NCBI RefSeq assembly: GCF_000934745.1
Contig: NZ_JYNO01000012.1
Location: forward strand, 62,001 to 126,000
Direction of reading: 5' to 3'
Length of the DNA stretch: 64,000 nt
DNA from: Desulfonatronum thioautotrophicum
GTDB lineage: Bacteria > Desulfobacterota > Desulfovibrionia > Desulfovibrionales > Desulfonatronaceae
Part shown: positions 27,291 through 36,459 of the stretch, piece by piece
Numbering within the stretch: the stretch's first letter is position 1
How the letters are laid out: every line of letters begins with the position of its first letter
The notes under the pieces: generated by a model
Told to the model about the DNA's origin: nothing
Seen by the model: only the letters and a program-made list of their open reading frames with translations
Database searches by the model: none
Position numbers and translations under genes: made by a program

Positions 27291-28871
27291 TCATGTTCGT
27301 GCCAAGTGGCATCCTTCGACAGCGCTCCGCGCCAATCCTGCCCCGGCCTGTTCGTACATATTGAAGGCCGTGCAGACACCGATGGCCGAGAGTTCCTCCA
27401 CTTCCTCGGGGAATCGAGCAATGGCCGCCACTTGGCAATTGAAGCCCAGGTTGCGCAGTTGTTGGGCCGCATAGAGGTTGCCCTGGTGGTTGGGCATGGC
27501 CAGGATGACCAACTCCAACCTGATGTCCTTGCGCAGTTTCAGCCAGAACTCCGTATCGCAGGCATCGCCCAGGATCACGTTACGGCCCTGGGTGCGGTTG
27601 AAATCAACCCGATCCGGGGCGTGTTCCACGCCACAAATTTGCTTGCCATAGGTTTTTTGCAGCTCATCGTAGGCACCTGAACCGATACGGCCCATTCCCA
27701 GAACGACGGCCTTGACCTCGCCCAGGTCGATGGGCATGTCGTGAGGGTGGCAATAATCCCGCTCAAACCGGCACAACCAGGTGAGTAGCCGGCGATAGAC
27801 GAACTCGGAATGGGTGCTCAGCGGGGAGGAGAGGGCAAAGCTGATGCTCACGGTCATGGCCGTGATCAATAGCCAATCACCGGAGAGCATTCCCTGACCC
27901 ACGGCGATGGCCGCGACGATCAAACCGAACTCTGAGTAATTGGTCAGGGTCAACGAGGCGAAGAGGCTGGAGCGCGACCGCATTCCGAAACGGCTGACAA
28001 TGAGATGGTAGACGCCCGTCTTCACGGGAAGAATCAGACAAAGCAGCACGGAGGCAAACAGCATTTCCAGTGTGGGCAGGCCCGTCATGCCGATGGAGAG
28101 AAAAAATCCCACCAGCATCAGTTCCTTGAAACCAAACAGAGCCTTGGACAGCTCCGAGGCCCGGGGATGCCCGGCGATCATCACGCCCACCACCAACGCA
28201 CCGAGGTCCGGCTTCAGTCCGACCAGGGAAAAACCTTCGGCTCCGACGCCCAGGGCGATGAACAGGCCGCACAAAATGAACAATTCGCCCCGTCCAGCCA
28301 GGTCCAGGAGCCGGTAAAGCACTGGCCGCAAAAAAGGAAGGGCGAGCACGCCCAAGGCCCAGACGCTTGGTGCCTTGCCCTCGGAAACGCTCAGAAAAAG
28401 CACGGCGAAGAGATCCTGCATGATCAGAATCCCGATGGCGATTCGACCGTAAAATGCCGTCAAATCGCCTTTTTCCTCCAGTACCTTGACCGCGAACACC
28501 GTACTGGAAAAAGACAGGGCAAAACCCAGGACCAGAATCGTCTGCCAGGACATGTCCAGCAGTGGAGTATCCAGCCAGTATTGCCCCAAAAACAGAATGC
28601 CGCACATCAAGGCCGTGGTCAAAATCATCTGAACCGTGGCGCTGGCCCATATCTCGGCCTTGAGCAGACCGCGGACATCCAGCTTCAATCCAATGGAAAA
28701 CAACAGCAGCTTAATGCCCAGATCCGCCACCAAATCCAGTCCTGAAGGCGGCAGAAGCCCGACCATGTTGTAGGCGAACCCGGCCACGAGGAACCCGACC
28801 ATGGGCGGCAGGCCGATCCGGGTCAATGCCAGGCCGAATAGAAACGCGAAGCTGACAAGAATAACGAGCAT
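27291..28871 (-). CDS. Kef-type monovalent cation:proton antiporter with TrkA_N domain
   Basis: The N-terminal ~370 residues carry about twelve hydrophobic segments of the CPA2 antiporter fold (GLPPMVGFLVAGFAYN, LALSFSSTVFAVKVLEEKG-like motif near 115-135). The C-terminal ~150 residues form an RCK/TrkA_N Rossmann domain beginning VKAVVLGMGRIGSGAYDEL, which binds nucleotide. The layout is that of KefB/KefC and YbaL, potassium or proton exchangers gated by ligands on the RCK domain. The start is ATG 28871. It is divergent from trkA, 233 bp apart, so potassium handling genes are grouped. Confidence 0.9.
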   Translation of the reverse strand: MLVILVSFAFLFGLALTRIGLPPMVGFLVAGFAYNMVGLLPPSGLDLVADLGIKLLLFSIGLKLDVRGLLKAEIWASATVQMILTTALMCGILFLGQYWLDTPLLDMSWQTILVLGFALSFSSTVFAVKVLEEKGDLTAFYGRIAIGILIMQDLFAVLFLSVSEGKAPSVWALGVLALPFLRPVLYRLLDLAGRGELFILCGLFIALGVGAEGFSLVGLKPDLGALVVGVMIAGHPRASELSKALFGFKELMLVGFFLSIGMTGLPTLEMLFASVLLCLILPVKTGVYHLIVSRFGMRSRSSLFASLTLTNYSEFGLIVAAIAVGQGMLSGDWLLITAMTVSISFALSSPLSTHSEFVYRRLLTWLCRFERDYCHPHDMPIDLGEVKAVVLGMGRIGSGAYDELQKTYGKQICGVEHAPDRVDFNRTQGRNVILGDACDTEFWLKLRKDIRLELVILAMPNHQGNLYAAQQLRNLGFNCQVAAIARFPEEVEELSAIGVCTAFNMYEQAGAGLARSAVEGCHLART

Positions 28872-29104
28872 TGCATATTCTCCAAAGGCGACGAGAAGCA
28901 GGGGAAACAGGAATCAGCGGGGTCAGGGTAATCCGCGACGGCCACGTCGCCATGCGGCTTGTGACAAAACCCCGAGCAAACATCAAGAAAGATCTGCCTT
29001 TTGGGGAGCGGTTCGTCTTGCGTGACGGTCCCTCCGGGCGTAATGAGTCCATCGGAATGGCTTGCGAAATGAACCGTCAAACCAGGACAAGGAGCAACCC
29101 GCAC

Positions 29105-30469
29105 ATGCGCATCGTGATCATCGGGGCCGGGGAGATCGGCTTCCACGTGGCTCAGCGCCTTTCCAAGGAACACAAGGATGTGGTGGTCATCGACAAGAAT
29201 CCGGAGACGCTGAGGAGGATCAGCGATCACCTGGACGTGCAGACCATCGAAGGTTCCGGGAGCAGCCCGGTGATTCTGGAGCAGGCCGGAATAGTGCAGG
29301 CCAGGTTGTTGCTGGCGGTTACGGACAGTGACGAGGCTAACCTCACAGCCTGTCTGTTCGCGCGGGCTCTAGCCCCGGAATTGACCAAACTGGCTCGGAT
29401 CCGCAACCAGGAATATCTGCACTACAAATCTACCTTGACCAGGGAAATCCTGAACATCGCCCACGTGATCAATCCGGATCAGGAGGTGGTCCGCGCCCTG
29501 GAGCGGATGCTGGAGATTCCCGGGGCCATGGAGGTCAATACTTTTGCCGGGGGGCGGGTCAAGCTGATCGGGGTCAGACTCTGCCCGGACAGCCCATTGA
29601 TCGGCCTGCGTCTCATGGATATCCCGGACCGTTATCGGGATAACCGGTTCATCGTCGCGGCCATTGTCCGTGACGAACGGCTGCTGATTCCCACCGGTCC
29701 CGATACACTGCGCCGGGAAGACGTGGTTTACTTCATCTGTGCCGACACACAGGTCGAGCACGTCTTGCCCCTGTTTTCCCCCTGCACCACCAAAGTCCGC
29801 AACGTCATGATCATCGGCGGCGGCGGTGTAGGACTTCTGGCTGCCCAGGCCCTGGAGCGCAATGGTTTTTCCGTCAAGCTTATTGAACGCGATCCGCAAC
29901 GCTGTGAACAACTGGCCGGCGCACTGGAAAAGACCATCGTGCTCCACGGCGACGGTTCGGACGGAGACCTGCTTCAGGAGGAGGGCATCCGGGAAACCGA
30001 CGCCTTCATCGCCCTGACCGGCGGTGAAGAGACCAACGTCCTGCTTTCTCTCCTGGCCAAACGAATGGGGGCGGACAAGACCATCACCCGGATCAACAAG
30101 TTCGCCTACATCCCCCTGGCCAGGGCCATCGGCCTGGAGAACGTGATCAGTCCCCGGATTGCCGCGGTCCACACCATTTTCCGCCATGTCCGCCGAGGCA
30201 AGGTCATTTCCTCGGTCCTCATCCGCGGTGAAGAGGCTGAGGCTTTGGAGGCCATGGCCCAGGAAAAAACGCCCATCGTCCACAAGCCGATAAAAGATCT
30301 GCACTTTCCCAAGGGCGCGCTGATCCTCTGCGTGATCCGTGGCGAAGAAGTGATCATTCCGGACGGAGCCAGTGTGATCCTCCCCGGAGACAGAATCGTG
30401 ATCCTTTGCTCCAGGGCGAACATTGCCAAAGTGGAGCGGGCGTTGGCCGTCAAACTGGAATACATCTGA
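29105..30469 (+). CDS. trkA: Potassium uptake regulatory subunit TrkA
   Basis: TrkA is the cytoplasmic NAD(H)-binding gate of the TrkH channel. Two RCK_N/RCK_C units are visible: the first begins MRIVIIGAGEIGFHVAQRL at residue 1, the second NVMIIGGGGVGLLAAQAL near residue 232. ATG 29105, after AAGGAG, gives the normal 454 residues; the longer open frame from 28871 would add an unsupported N-terminus overlapping the divergent promoter region. trkH follows 39 bp later. RCK_C domains bind c-di-AMP in some bacteria, which is notable next to the cdaA genes, but direct binding here is inference. Confidence 0.95.
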   Translation: MRIVIIGAGEIGFHVAQRLSKEHKDVVVIDKNPETLRRISDHLDVQTIEGSGSSPVILEQAGIVQARLLLAVTDSDEANLTACLFARALAPELTKLARIRNQEYLHYKSTLTREILNIAHVINPDQEVVRALERMLEIPGAMEVNTFAGGRVKLIGVRLCPDSPLIGLRLMDIPDRYRDNRFIVAAIVRDERLLIPTGPDTLRREDVVYFICADTQVEHVLPLFSPCTTKVRNVMIIGGGGVGLLAAQALERNGFSVKLIERDPQRCEQLAGALEKTIVLHGDGSDGDLLQEEGIRETDAFIALTGGEETNVLLSLLAKRMGADKTITRINKFAYIPLARAIGLENVISPRIAAVHTIFRHVRRGKVISSVLIRGEEAEALEAMAQEKTPIVHKPIKDLHFPKGALILCVIRGEEVIIPDGASVILPGDRIVILCSRANIAKVERALAVKLEYI

Positions 30470-30508
30470 TCATCAAGCACACGTCACAAAACACCTTGAG
30501 GAATAGCA

Positions 30509-31960
30509 ATGCACTGGCGAGGCATCTTCTCCTACACCGGCGCGATTATCGCCGCCGTGGGCCTGCTCATGCTCCCGGCCCTGGTGTGTTCGCTGTATTA
30601 CGGTGACGCGGGCGTCGCGCCCCTGCTGTTGTCCATGGTTTCGGTCAGCCTCGCGGGGTTGGCCCTGTACCTGGTTTGGCGCAAGCACGCCCCGGAAACT
30701 GTGAACAGCCGGGAAGCCATGACCATCGTGGCCCTGTGCTGGATCAGCGCCGGGCTTGTCGGGGCCTTGCCGTTCCATCTCGGCGGCGTGTTCGACTCCT
30801 TTACGGACGCCTTTTTCGAGTCGGTCTCGGGGTTCACCACCACGGGCTCATCCGTGCTCACGGACATCGAAGCCGTGGCTCCGGGCCTGCTCTTCTGGCG
30901 CAGCCTGACCCAATGGATCGGCGGCATGGGCATCATCGTTCTGTCCGTGGCCGTGCTGCCCATTCTCGGAGTGGGCGGCATGCACCTTTACCGGGCCGAA
31001 TTTTCCGGCGGCAGGCAGGATCGGATCAAGCCCCGGGTCCGGGCAGCGGCCCTGTCGTTGTGGAAGGTCTATCTACTGTTTTCCACTGTGTTGGTGGTTC
31101 TGCTGCTACTGGGCGGGATGAATCTCTTCGACGCCCTGTGCCATATGTTCGCCACCATTGCCACAGGCGGCTACTCCACCAAGAATCTTTCCATGGGCCA
31201 TTACCAGAGTGCTTATCTGCATCTGGTGGTTACGATGTTCATGTTCCTGGGGGCGATCAACTTCGCCCTGCATTACCAAGCCTTGCGCGGACGTCCCCTG
31301 GCCTTGTGGAGCAATTCCGAGGCTCGATTTTTCACTGTGCTCACACTGGGAACCGTCACCGTGATTGCCCTGACGCTTTGGGCGCAGCAAACCTATGAAA
31401 CCCTGGGCGAGGCTTTCCTGTTCAGCGCTTTCAACCTGGTCTCCATCATCACCACCACCGGCTATGCCACAGCGGACTTTGCCCTCTGGCCGCCTCTGGC
31501 CGCGGCGCTTCTCTTCGTGGCCATGTTCATCGGCGGATGCGCCGGGTCCACTTCCGGAGGGGTGAAGTGCATGCGCGTCCTCCTGGTGGCCAAGCATATG
31601 TACAGGGAAGGCTTCCGGGTCATCCATCCCCAGGCCGTGGTCCTGGTCAAGATGAGCGGCAAGCGGGTGGAGGAAAGCGTTGTCAGCGGAATTTGTGGGT
31701 TTCTGGGGCTGTTCGCGGCTCTGTACTTGGTGCTGTCCCTGCTGCTGGCGGCCATGGGATTGGACCTGGTCACTTCCTTCAGCGCGGCCATCGCAGCCAT
31801 GGGCAACATCGGCCCAGGCTTTGGCAGTGTAGGTCCTGCTGAAAATTTCGCCCACCTACCCGACGCGGCCAAATGGCTGCTGGCCTGGGGCATGCTCCTG
31901 GGTCGCCTGGAACTGTACGCCGTAATTATCTTTCTGTTTCCGGCCTTCTGGAGGGCGTGA
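30509..31960 (+). CDS. trkH: Potassium uptake channel subunit TrkH
   Basis: TrkH is the membrane pore of the Trk K+ uptake system. About ten membrane segments and four pore loops with filter motifs are seen: GFTTTGSSV, IATGGYSTK, TTTGYATAD and GNIGPGFGSV. The length, 483 residues, is typical. It follows trkA on the same strand, so the two form an operon. No terminator is clear in the 232 bp after it, which separate it from the oppositely oriented heme operon. Confidence 0.95.
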   Translation: MHWRGIFSYTGAIIAAVGLLMLPALVCSLYYGDAGVAPLLLSMVSVSLAGLALYLVWRKHAPETVNSREAMTIVALCWISAGLVGALPFHLGGVFDSFTDAFFESVSGFTTTGSSVLTDIEAVAPGLLFWRSLTQWIGGMGIIVLSVAVLPILGVGGMHLYRAEFSGGRQDRIKPRVRAAALSLWKVYLLFSTVLVVLLLLGGMNLFDALCHMFATIATGGYSTKNLSMGHYQSAYLHLVVTMFMFLGAINFALHYQALRGRPLALWSNSEARFFTVLTLGTVTVIALTLWAQQTYETLGEAFLFSAFNLVSIITTTGYATADFALWPPLAAALLFVAMFIGGCAGSTSGGVKCMRVLLVAKHMYREGFRVIHPQAVVLVKMSGKRVEESVVSGICGFLGLFAALYLVLSLLLAAMGLDLVTSFSAAIAAMGNIGPGFGSVGPAENFAHLPDAAKWLLAWGMLLGRLELYAVIIFLFPAFWRA

Positions 31961-32192
31961 GGGGCACGGTCCGGAGAGGCACTTTTCTCTCTTTTGAGAG
32001 ATCAGCGTCCAGCATCAGCTTCATGGCTGCATGTAGGGGAAGTGCCCCATGCCCTGATACCTCGCGGTCCTGGTGCAGGCAGCATCAAGAGAAAGTCGAT
32101 GAAGGTGGTCTTTGCGAGTGCCAACCTGGGCGATACAGGGAAAGATTCGGTGAAATGGCGGACTGGCTCGACTCCTCCGAGACGTGCTGGAG

Positions 32193-32654
32193 TCAATCCT
32201 GCTCGTTTTCAGCCATGGGAAAGTCCACCTTGATCTTGTAGGTCTTTTCCGCGGGCAGGTTCAGGATTTCGATGCCGGTCTTGGCCGTGATCTCGGCCAG
32301 GGTTTCGCGGACCTTGTCCACCCCGGGCGCGATCATGGTGAACCAAACGTTGTACATGTGTTGGCGCAGGTAATTGTGGGTCACGCCGGGGTGGCGGTTT
32401 ACCTCGGCCGTGAACAGATCCAGTTTGCCCTCCGGGACCTGGGCCGCGCAGAGGGTGCTGGTCCAGCCCAGCTTGCGGGATTGGAAGTTGGCCCCAATCC
32501 GGCGGATGATGCCCTTGCCCTTGAGGGCCCGGACCCGGGCCAGGGCTTCGGCCTCAGTCAGGCCGAACTGTTCACCGATCCGGGCGTAGGGTCGCGGATC
32601 CAGGGGGAAGTCGGTCTGGATCAGGTCCAGGATTTTTTTGTCTACGGCGTCCAT
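32193..32654 (-). CDS. Siroheme decarboxylase subunit (AhbA/AhbB, Lrp/AsnC-like)
   Basis: The AhbAB heterodimer decarboxylates siroheme to 12,18-didecarboxysiroheme in the alternative heme pathway. The 153-residue protein has an N-terminal winged-helix part (MDAVDKKILDLIQTDFPLDPRPYARIGEQ) and a C-terminal RAM-like domain with HPGVTHNYLRQHMYNVWFT, typical of this family. ATG 32654 follows GAGGA. Only one of the two paralogous subunits is in the window; which one it is cannot be decided by eye, and the second must be elsewhere. It is the last gene of the operon. Confidence 0.85.
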   Translation of the reverse strand: MDAVDKKILDLIQTDFPLDPRPYARIGEQFGLTEAEALARVRALKGKGIIRRIGANFQSRKLGWTSTLCAAQVPEGKLDLFTAEVNRHPGVTHNYLRQHMYNVWFTMIAPGVDKVRETLAEITAKTGIEILNLPAEKTYKIKVDFPMAENEQD

Positions 32655-32685
32655 TGGTTTGTTCCTCGGAGGTCTGTCCCTCGGG

Positions 32686-33882
32686 CTATTGCGCTTCGGC
32701 CTTCTTCGGTTGATAGGTGCACAGCGGTTCCTCGGCCAAATAGTGGCCACTCATGGTCTGGGCTCGAGCCCGACACCCGGCGCAGACCTTATGGTACTCG
32801 CAGACCCCGCACTTTCCCTGGTAGGTCTTCTGGTCGCGAAATTCCAGAAACTGTTTTGATTTTTTCCAGATTTCCGGAAACGGCGTGATTTTGGTCTGGC
32901 CGCAGTCCAGATCCAGGTAGCCGCAAGGCTGGACCTGGCCGGTGTGGGAGATGAAGCAGAACCCCGTACCGCCCAGACAGCCCCGGCTGACCGCGTCCAG
33001 GCCAAAGTTGTCCATGGTCACCGGGATTCCCTCCTCTTTGGCCCTTTGACGCATTATGCGCAGGTAGTGGGGCGCGCAGGTGGCCTTGAGCTGCATGGAG
33101 GTGGTCTTGCGGAAATCGTAAAACCAGTTGAGCACTTCTTCGTATTCCTCGCCGGTAATCACTTCCCGGCCCAGGTTCGCGCCTCGCCCCGTGGGCACCA
33201 GCAGGAAAATATGCCAGGCTACGGCACCCAGTTTTTCGGCCAGGTGGAAGATTTCCTTGAACTGGCCCAGGTTGTTCCTGGTCACGGTGGTATTGATCTG
33301 GAAGGGCAGACCCACGGCCTTGAAATGCTCAATGGCCCGCAGGGCACCGTCAAATGCTCCCGGCACCCCGCGAAAGACATCGTGGCTGGCTGCATCCGGT
33401 CCGTCCAGGGAAATGCTGGCCCGCTGGATGCCGGCCGCTTTCATCTTCTTGGCCACATCCGCGGTGACCAGGGTACCGTTGGGGGCCATGACGCAGCGCA
33501 GACCCTTGGCATCGGCATAGGTGACCAACTCGAAGATGTCCGGTCGGAGCAGGGGTTCGCCACCAGTGAAAATGATGATCGGATCTCCGACTTCCGGAAA
33601 TGTGTCGATCAAGGCCTTGGCTTCCTCGGTGGACAACTCGCCCGGATACGGCTCCATGTGCGCCTCGGCCCGGCAGTGTTTGCAGGCCAGATTGCAGGAC
33701 CGGGTCACCTCCCAGGCGATCAGCCGACAGGGCGGCGAACCGTCAGACAGGGGTTTGGGCATGCCTGAGAGGCTTTTTGGGGCGCCCGTTGGGTGGCCGA
33801 TAGGGCTGCTCCCTGAGTGTCCGGAAGATTGGACACCCTGAGAGGTGGAGTGATTTTTATCGATGGAGTGAGGATGCTGCAT
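32686..33882 (-). CDS. ahbD: Fe-coproporphyrin III decarboxylase (heme b synthase, radical SAM)
   Basis: AhbD performs the last step of siroheme-derived heme synthesis, turning two propionates of Fe-coproporphyrin III into vinyls. The radical SAM triad is Cys63, Cys67, Cys70 in VTRSCNLACKHCRAEAH, with IFTGGEPLLRPD following. Near the C-terminus GKCGVCEYHKVCAGCRARA supplies ligands of an auxiliary cluster. The N-terminal ~50 residues (Ser/Pro/Gly-rich) are extra; a second possible start is Met41. It lies 5 bp after an orphan antitoxin gene and 31 bp before the siroheme decarboxylase gene. Confidence 0.9.
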   Translation of the reverse strand: MQHPHSIDKNHSTSQGVQSSGHSGSSPIGHPTGAPKSLSGMPKPLSDGSPPCRLIAWEVTRSCNLACKHCRAEAHMEPYPGELSTEEAKALIDTFPEVGDPIIIFTGGEPLLRPDIFELVTYADAKGLRCVMAPNGTLVTADVAKKMKAAGIQRASISLDGPDAASHDVFRGVPGAFDGALRAIEHFKAVGLPFQINTTVTRNNLGQFKEIFHLAEKLGAVAWHIFLLVPTGRGANLGREVITGEEYEEVLNWFYDFRKTTSMQLKATCAPHYLRIMRQRAKEEGIPVTMDNFGLDAVSRGCLGGTGFCFISHTGQVQPCGYLDLDCGQTKITPFPEIWKKSKQFLEFRDQKTYQGKCGVCEYHKVCAGCRARAQTMSGHYLAEEPLCTYQPKKAEAQ

Positions 33883-33887
33883 AGTGT

Positions 33888-34145
33888 TCAGAATGTAAGA
33901 GATGGAGTAAACGATTGCAGTGGGCTTAGGAAATCTCTCCGAGTAGTATTGCGGATTTGATCAAGAGAGACGCCTTCAATCACACCTTCTTTGTAGGCCT
34001 TGAACCTTTTTTCCGACTCTTCAGCCCATCTTTGCTCAATGTTCGCATCCTGATGATCCAGGCTATCCAATAGTGTCTCAACAAGGTGAATTTTTTCAAT
34101 AGGCTTCAGGGATAGTGCTTTTGTCGTGACCTCATTGATCATCAT
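33888..34145 (-). CDS. Orphan addiction-module antitoxin-like protein
   Basis: This 85-residue protein resembles the unstable antitoxin family of RelE/ParE modules (TIGR02574/PF09720 type): LSLKPIEKIHLVETLLDSLD, then EQRWAEESEKRFKAYKEGVIEGVSLDQIRN. ATG 34145 follows AGGAG; the open frame from 34220 overlaps hemB. It lies 62 bp after hemB and 5 bp before ahbD. No RelE/ParE partner is present on either side, so it is an orphan within a heme operon. Confidence 0.8.
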   Translation of the reverse strand: MMINEVTTKALSLKPIEKIHLVETLLDSLDHQDANIEQRWAEESEKRFKAYKEGVIEGVSLDQIRNTTRRDFLSPLQSFTPSLTF

Positions 34146-34207
34146 AACCAACACTCCTGCAATAGCACATCGTGTAATTGTGACATATTCAGCCTGATAG
34201 GTATTCG

Positions 34208-35194
34208 CTATCGTATCCAATCCAGTACGTTTTCGGAATAATACGTCAGGATCAGGTCAGCCCCGGCCCGTTTGATGGCGGTCAGGGTTTCCAGGGCCAC
34301 GGTTTGTTCGTCGATCCAGCCGTTTGCCGCGGCAGCCTTGATCATGGCGTACTCGCCGCTGACCTGGTAGGCGGCCAGGGGAACGTCCGTGGCTTCACGC
34401 AGGTCGCGGAGAATGTCCAGATAGGGCAGGGCCGGCTTGACCATCAAGAGATCAGCGCCCTCATCCAGGTCGGCCAGGGCTTCCCGGAGAGCTTCCCGGC
34501 GATTGCCCGGATCCATCTGATAGGTCTTGCGGTCTCCGAACTGAGGGGGGCTTTCCGCGGCCTCCCGAAACGGACCGTAAAAACTGGACGCGTACTTCAC
34601 GGCATAGCTCATGATCGGCAGGTGGGTGAAACCCGCGTGGTCCAGGGCCTTGCGGATGGCCAGCACCCGGCCGTCCATCATGTCCGAGGGCGCGACCATG
34701 TCCGCACCGGCCCGGGCGTGGGACAAGGCAACCTTGGCCAGCAGTTCCAGGGTCGGGTCGTTAAGCACCTCTTCCTCGCAAACCAGACCGCAATGGCCAT
34801 GGGAGGTGTACTCGCACAGACAGACGTCCGTCATCACACACAAGTCCGGATAGGACCGTTTCAAGGCGGCCACGGCCCGCTGCACGATGCCGTTTTCCGC
34901 CCAGCCCTGGGAGCCGGTGGGGTCCTTGGTCTTGGGGATGCCGAACAGGATGCAGGCCCCAAGCCCCATATCCACGGCCCGGCCAACCCGTTCCACCAGT
35001 TTGCCCAGGCCAAGCTGACTCTGGCCGGGCATGGCCCCGATGGGCTTGACATAATTCGGGTCGTCCGAGTCCACGACAAAATAGGGCTGGATCAGGTCGT
35101 CGCGGGAAAGAGTCGTCTCCCGCACCAGGCCGCGCAGCGTGGCCGTTCGCCGCAAGCGGCGTCCTCTATGGAAGGTAATGGGAAGTTCGATCAT
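34208..35194 (-). CDS. hemB: Delta-aminolevulinic acid dehydratase (porphobilinogen synthase)
   Basis: HemB condenses two 5-aminolevulinates to porphobilinogen. The zinc-site cysteines occur in [15 protein letters not shown] (near 122-135); Schiff-base lysines lie in [15 protein letters not shown] and [13 protein letters not shown]. It has 328 residues. Its ATG overlaps the stop of the upstream HEPN gene by 4 bp (ATGA), so initiation may be coupled to that frameshifted gene. It belongs to the ahb operon, as in other Desulfovibrionales. Confidence 0.96.
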   Translation of the reverse strand: MIELPITFHRGRRLRRTATLRGLVRETTLSRDDLIQPYFVVDSDDPNYVKPIGAMPGQSQLGLGKLVERVGRAVDMGLGACILFGIPKTKDPTGSQGWAENGIVQRAVAALKRSYPDLCVMTDVCLCEYTSHGHCGLVCEEEVLNDPTLELLAKVALSHARAGADMVAPSDMMDGRVLAIRKALDHAGFTHLPIMSYAVKYASSFYGPFREAAESPPQFGDRKTYQMDPGNRREALREALADLDEGADLLMVKPALPYLDILRDLREATDVPLAAYQVSGEYAMIKAAAANGWIDEQTVALETLTAIKRAGADLILTYYSENVLDWIR

Positions 35195-35590
35195 GATTTT
35201 TGTGGTGCAAGAAGTTGATGAACCTGAGATTGGATCTGTTTTGCAGCCGCAAGAGCGTTTTCACAGATTTCCTTGTCGGGGTAAAAATCAGGAAGCGCAC
35301 TCCCAAGCGGGTACTTTGTAGGAAGATAAATCGTATCCAGGAAATCTATGTCATCATCACTGATTTCTATATGGATGCCGTTATTTGAGAGGATGATCAT
35401 AAGTTCCCGAATGCTGTGCGTTTTTTTGAAAGGTTTCTCGAAATGAATCAATGTTGCCTTGAGATATTTTTCGACGGATTGCTGAATGTTATGGAGACAT
35501 GCGTTCAGAAGGAGATGGTCAAGCAACAAGTTGGCCGCGGATTAGGTTTTCATCCGCAAAAACAACCCATTGCTGCGAATTACCTCTCAT
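35191..35590 (-). pseudogene. HEPN (HepT-like) toxin gene with a frameshift
   Basis: An ATG at 35590 overlaps the end of the MNT gene, as is normal for MNT-HEPN pairs, and encodes MRGNSQQWVVFADENLIRGQ before meeting a stop at 35519. The rest of a HEPN domain (LLLDHLLLNACLHNIQQSVE, LKATLIH, KKTHSIRELM) continues in the neighbouring frame from about 35529 to 35191. Joined by a one-base correction near 35530, the two pieces make a complete HEPN protein of about 130 residues. Either the gene is inactive, or a shorter product begins at TTG 35529. The stop overlaps the hemB start by 4 bp. Confidence 0.75.
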
Positions 35591-35891
35591 ATATTACTTG
35601 GCCTTCCGCGATGTTTGACGGAACGGCACTTGGATAATGGGACTCCCTGAGCGGCAGGATGTCCAGGGCAATAGTTTTCGCGATATTTCGTGTAAGACGT
35701 CTGTATTTCATGGCCAACTGCAGATACCCATCAGTACTGTCCTGAAACACGGCCACGTCGACGTCAGACGGTTCCGTTGCGGACAAAAAAGACCCAAATA
35801 CGACAATTCTTCGTACTTCCGGTTCCGGTGACAGAGAATCTACAAGATTTTTCCGCACGTTCTCCCGGGATTCAGAGTTGAGCACCGGCAT
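35580..35891 (-). CDS. MNT-type minimal nucleotidyltransferase (antitoxin-like)
   Basis: A 103-residue nucleotidyltransferase with FGSFLSATEPSDVDVAVF: Gly33-Ser34 and Asp43-x-Asp45 form the metal and nucleotide site. In known HepT/MntA pairs the MNT protein neutralises the HEPN ribonuclease by adding AMP units. ATG 35891 is 10 bp after the Uma2 stop; the longer frame from 36086 overlaps Uma2. It overlaps the HEPN start by 11 bp. Whether it is needed is unclear because its HEPN partner is frameshifted. Confidence 0.82.
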   Translation of the reverse strand: MPVLNSESRENVRKNLVDSLSPEPEVRRIVVFGSFLSATEPSDVDVAVFQDSTDGYLQLAMKYRRLTRNIAKTIALDILPLRESHYPSAVPSNIAEGQVIYER

Positions 35892-35901
35892 GTGGTTTCT
35901 C

Positions 35902-36450
35902 TTAAACTGTTTCGCCCCAGATTTTCGAAAAGTTAAAGGACAGGTGGCAGCCCTCCCATTCGAAATCAAAGCTTTCTTTTGAAATGTCCGCTTCCTTGAC
36001 GTATCTGTCGTTGACCAGTTTGTATATCGTTGCCTGGTTATGTTGCGGATCGACCAGGCAGTAGTATAGGACTCCCGCTCTTTCATACAGCTCGTACTTG
36101 ATATTCCTGTCCTTCAGAGCCGTGGCGGGGGAGAGGACTTCAAAAATCAGGTGTGGGGCCTGGTCGAGGTACGCGCCTTCTGGTTCGTGGCAGATCACCA
36201 GGTTGTCTGGTTGTACGACAATATCGTCGGCAATTCTCCAGTCCACTGGGAGCAGGGCATGGCATTGCGGACAGTTGGACAGACAGTGTTCCAACTCCGC
36301 CGCGATCTTCTGGCTGACCATCTGGTGACGCGGGCTTGGCGCTGGAGCCATGGCGAAGGCCACGCCATGAATCAATTCCCAGCGGCCTTCCCACTGCGCA
36401 TGGTCCGCATAGGTGTAGTGGGGAAGATGTTCAGCTTTCAGTGGAGACAT
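35902..36450 (-). CDS. Uma2-family putative endonuclease (DUF820) in the heme operon
   Basis: This 182-residue protein has the restriction-endonuclease-like Uma2 fold, with WELIHGVAFAMAPAPSPRHQ near the start, VVQPDNLVICH (Asp in the PD motif) and LIFEVLSPATALKDRNIKYE (Glu, then Lys), giving a PD-(D/E)xK-like site. The family is abundant in cyanobacteria and some deltaproteobacteria; its role is unknown. It starts 9 bp after ahbC and is followed 10 bp later by MNT, so it is transcribed with the heme genes. Confidence 0.85.
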   Translation of the reverse strand: MSPLKAEHLPHYTYADHAQWEGRWELIHGVAFAMAPAPSPRHQMVSQKIAAELEHCLSNCPQCHALLPVDWRIADDIVVQPDNLVICHEPEGAYLDQAPHLIFEVLSPATALKDRNIKYELYERAGVLYYCLVDPQHNQATIYKLVNDRYVKEADISKESFDFEWEGCHLSFNFSKIWGETV

Positions 36451-36459
36451 AGCGAGATG

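Noticed and set aside
35191-35590. Programmed frameshifting in the HEPN gene
   Set aside because: No slippery heptamer with a downstream structure was seen at the shift; mutation or sequencing error is simpler.
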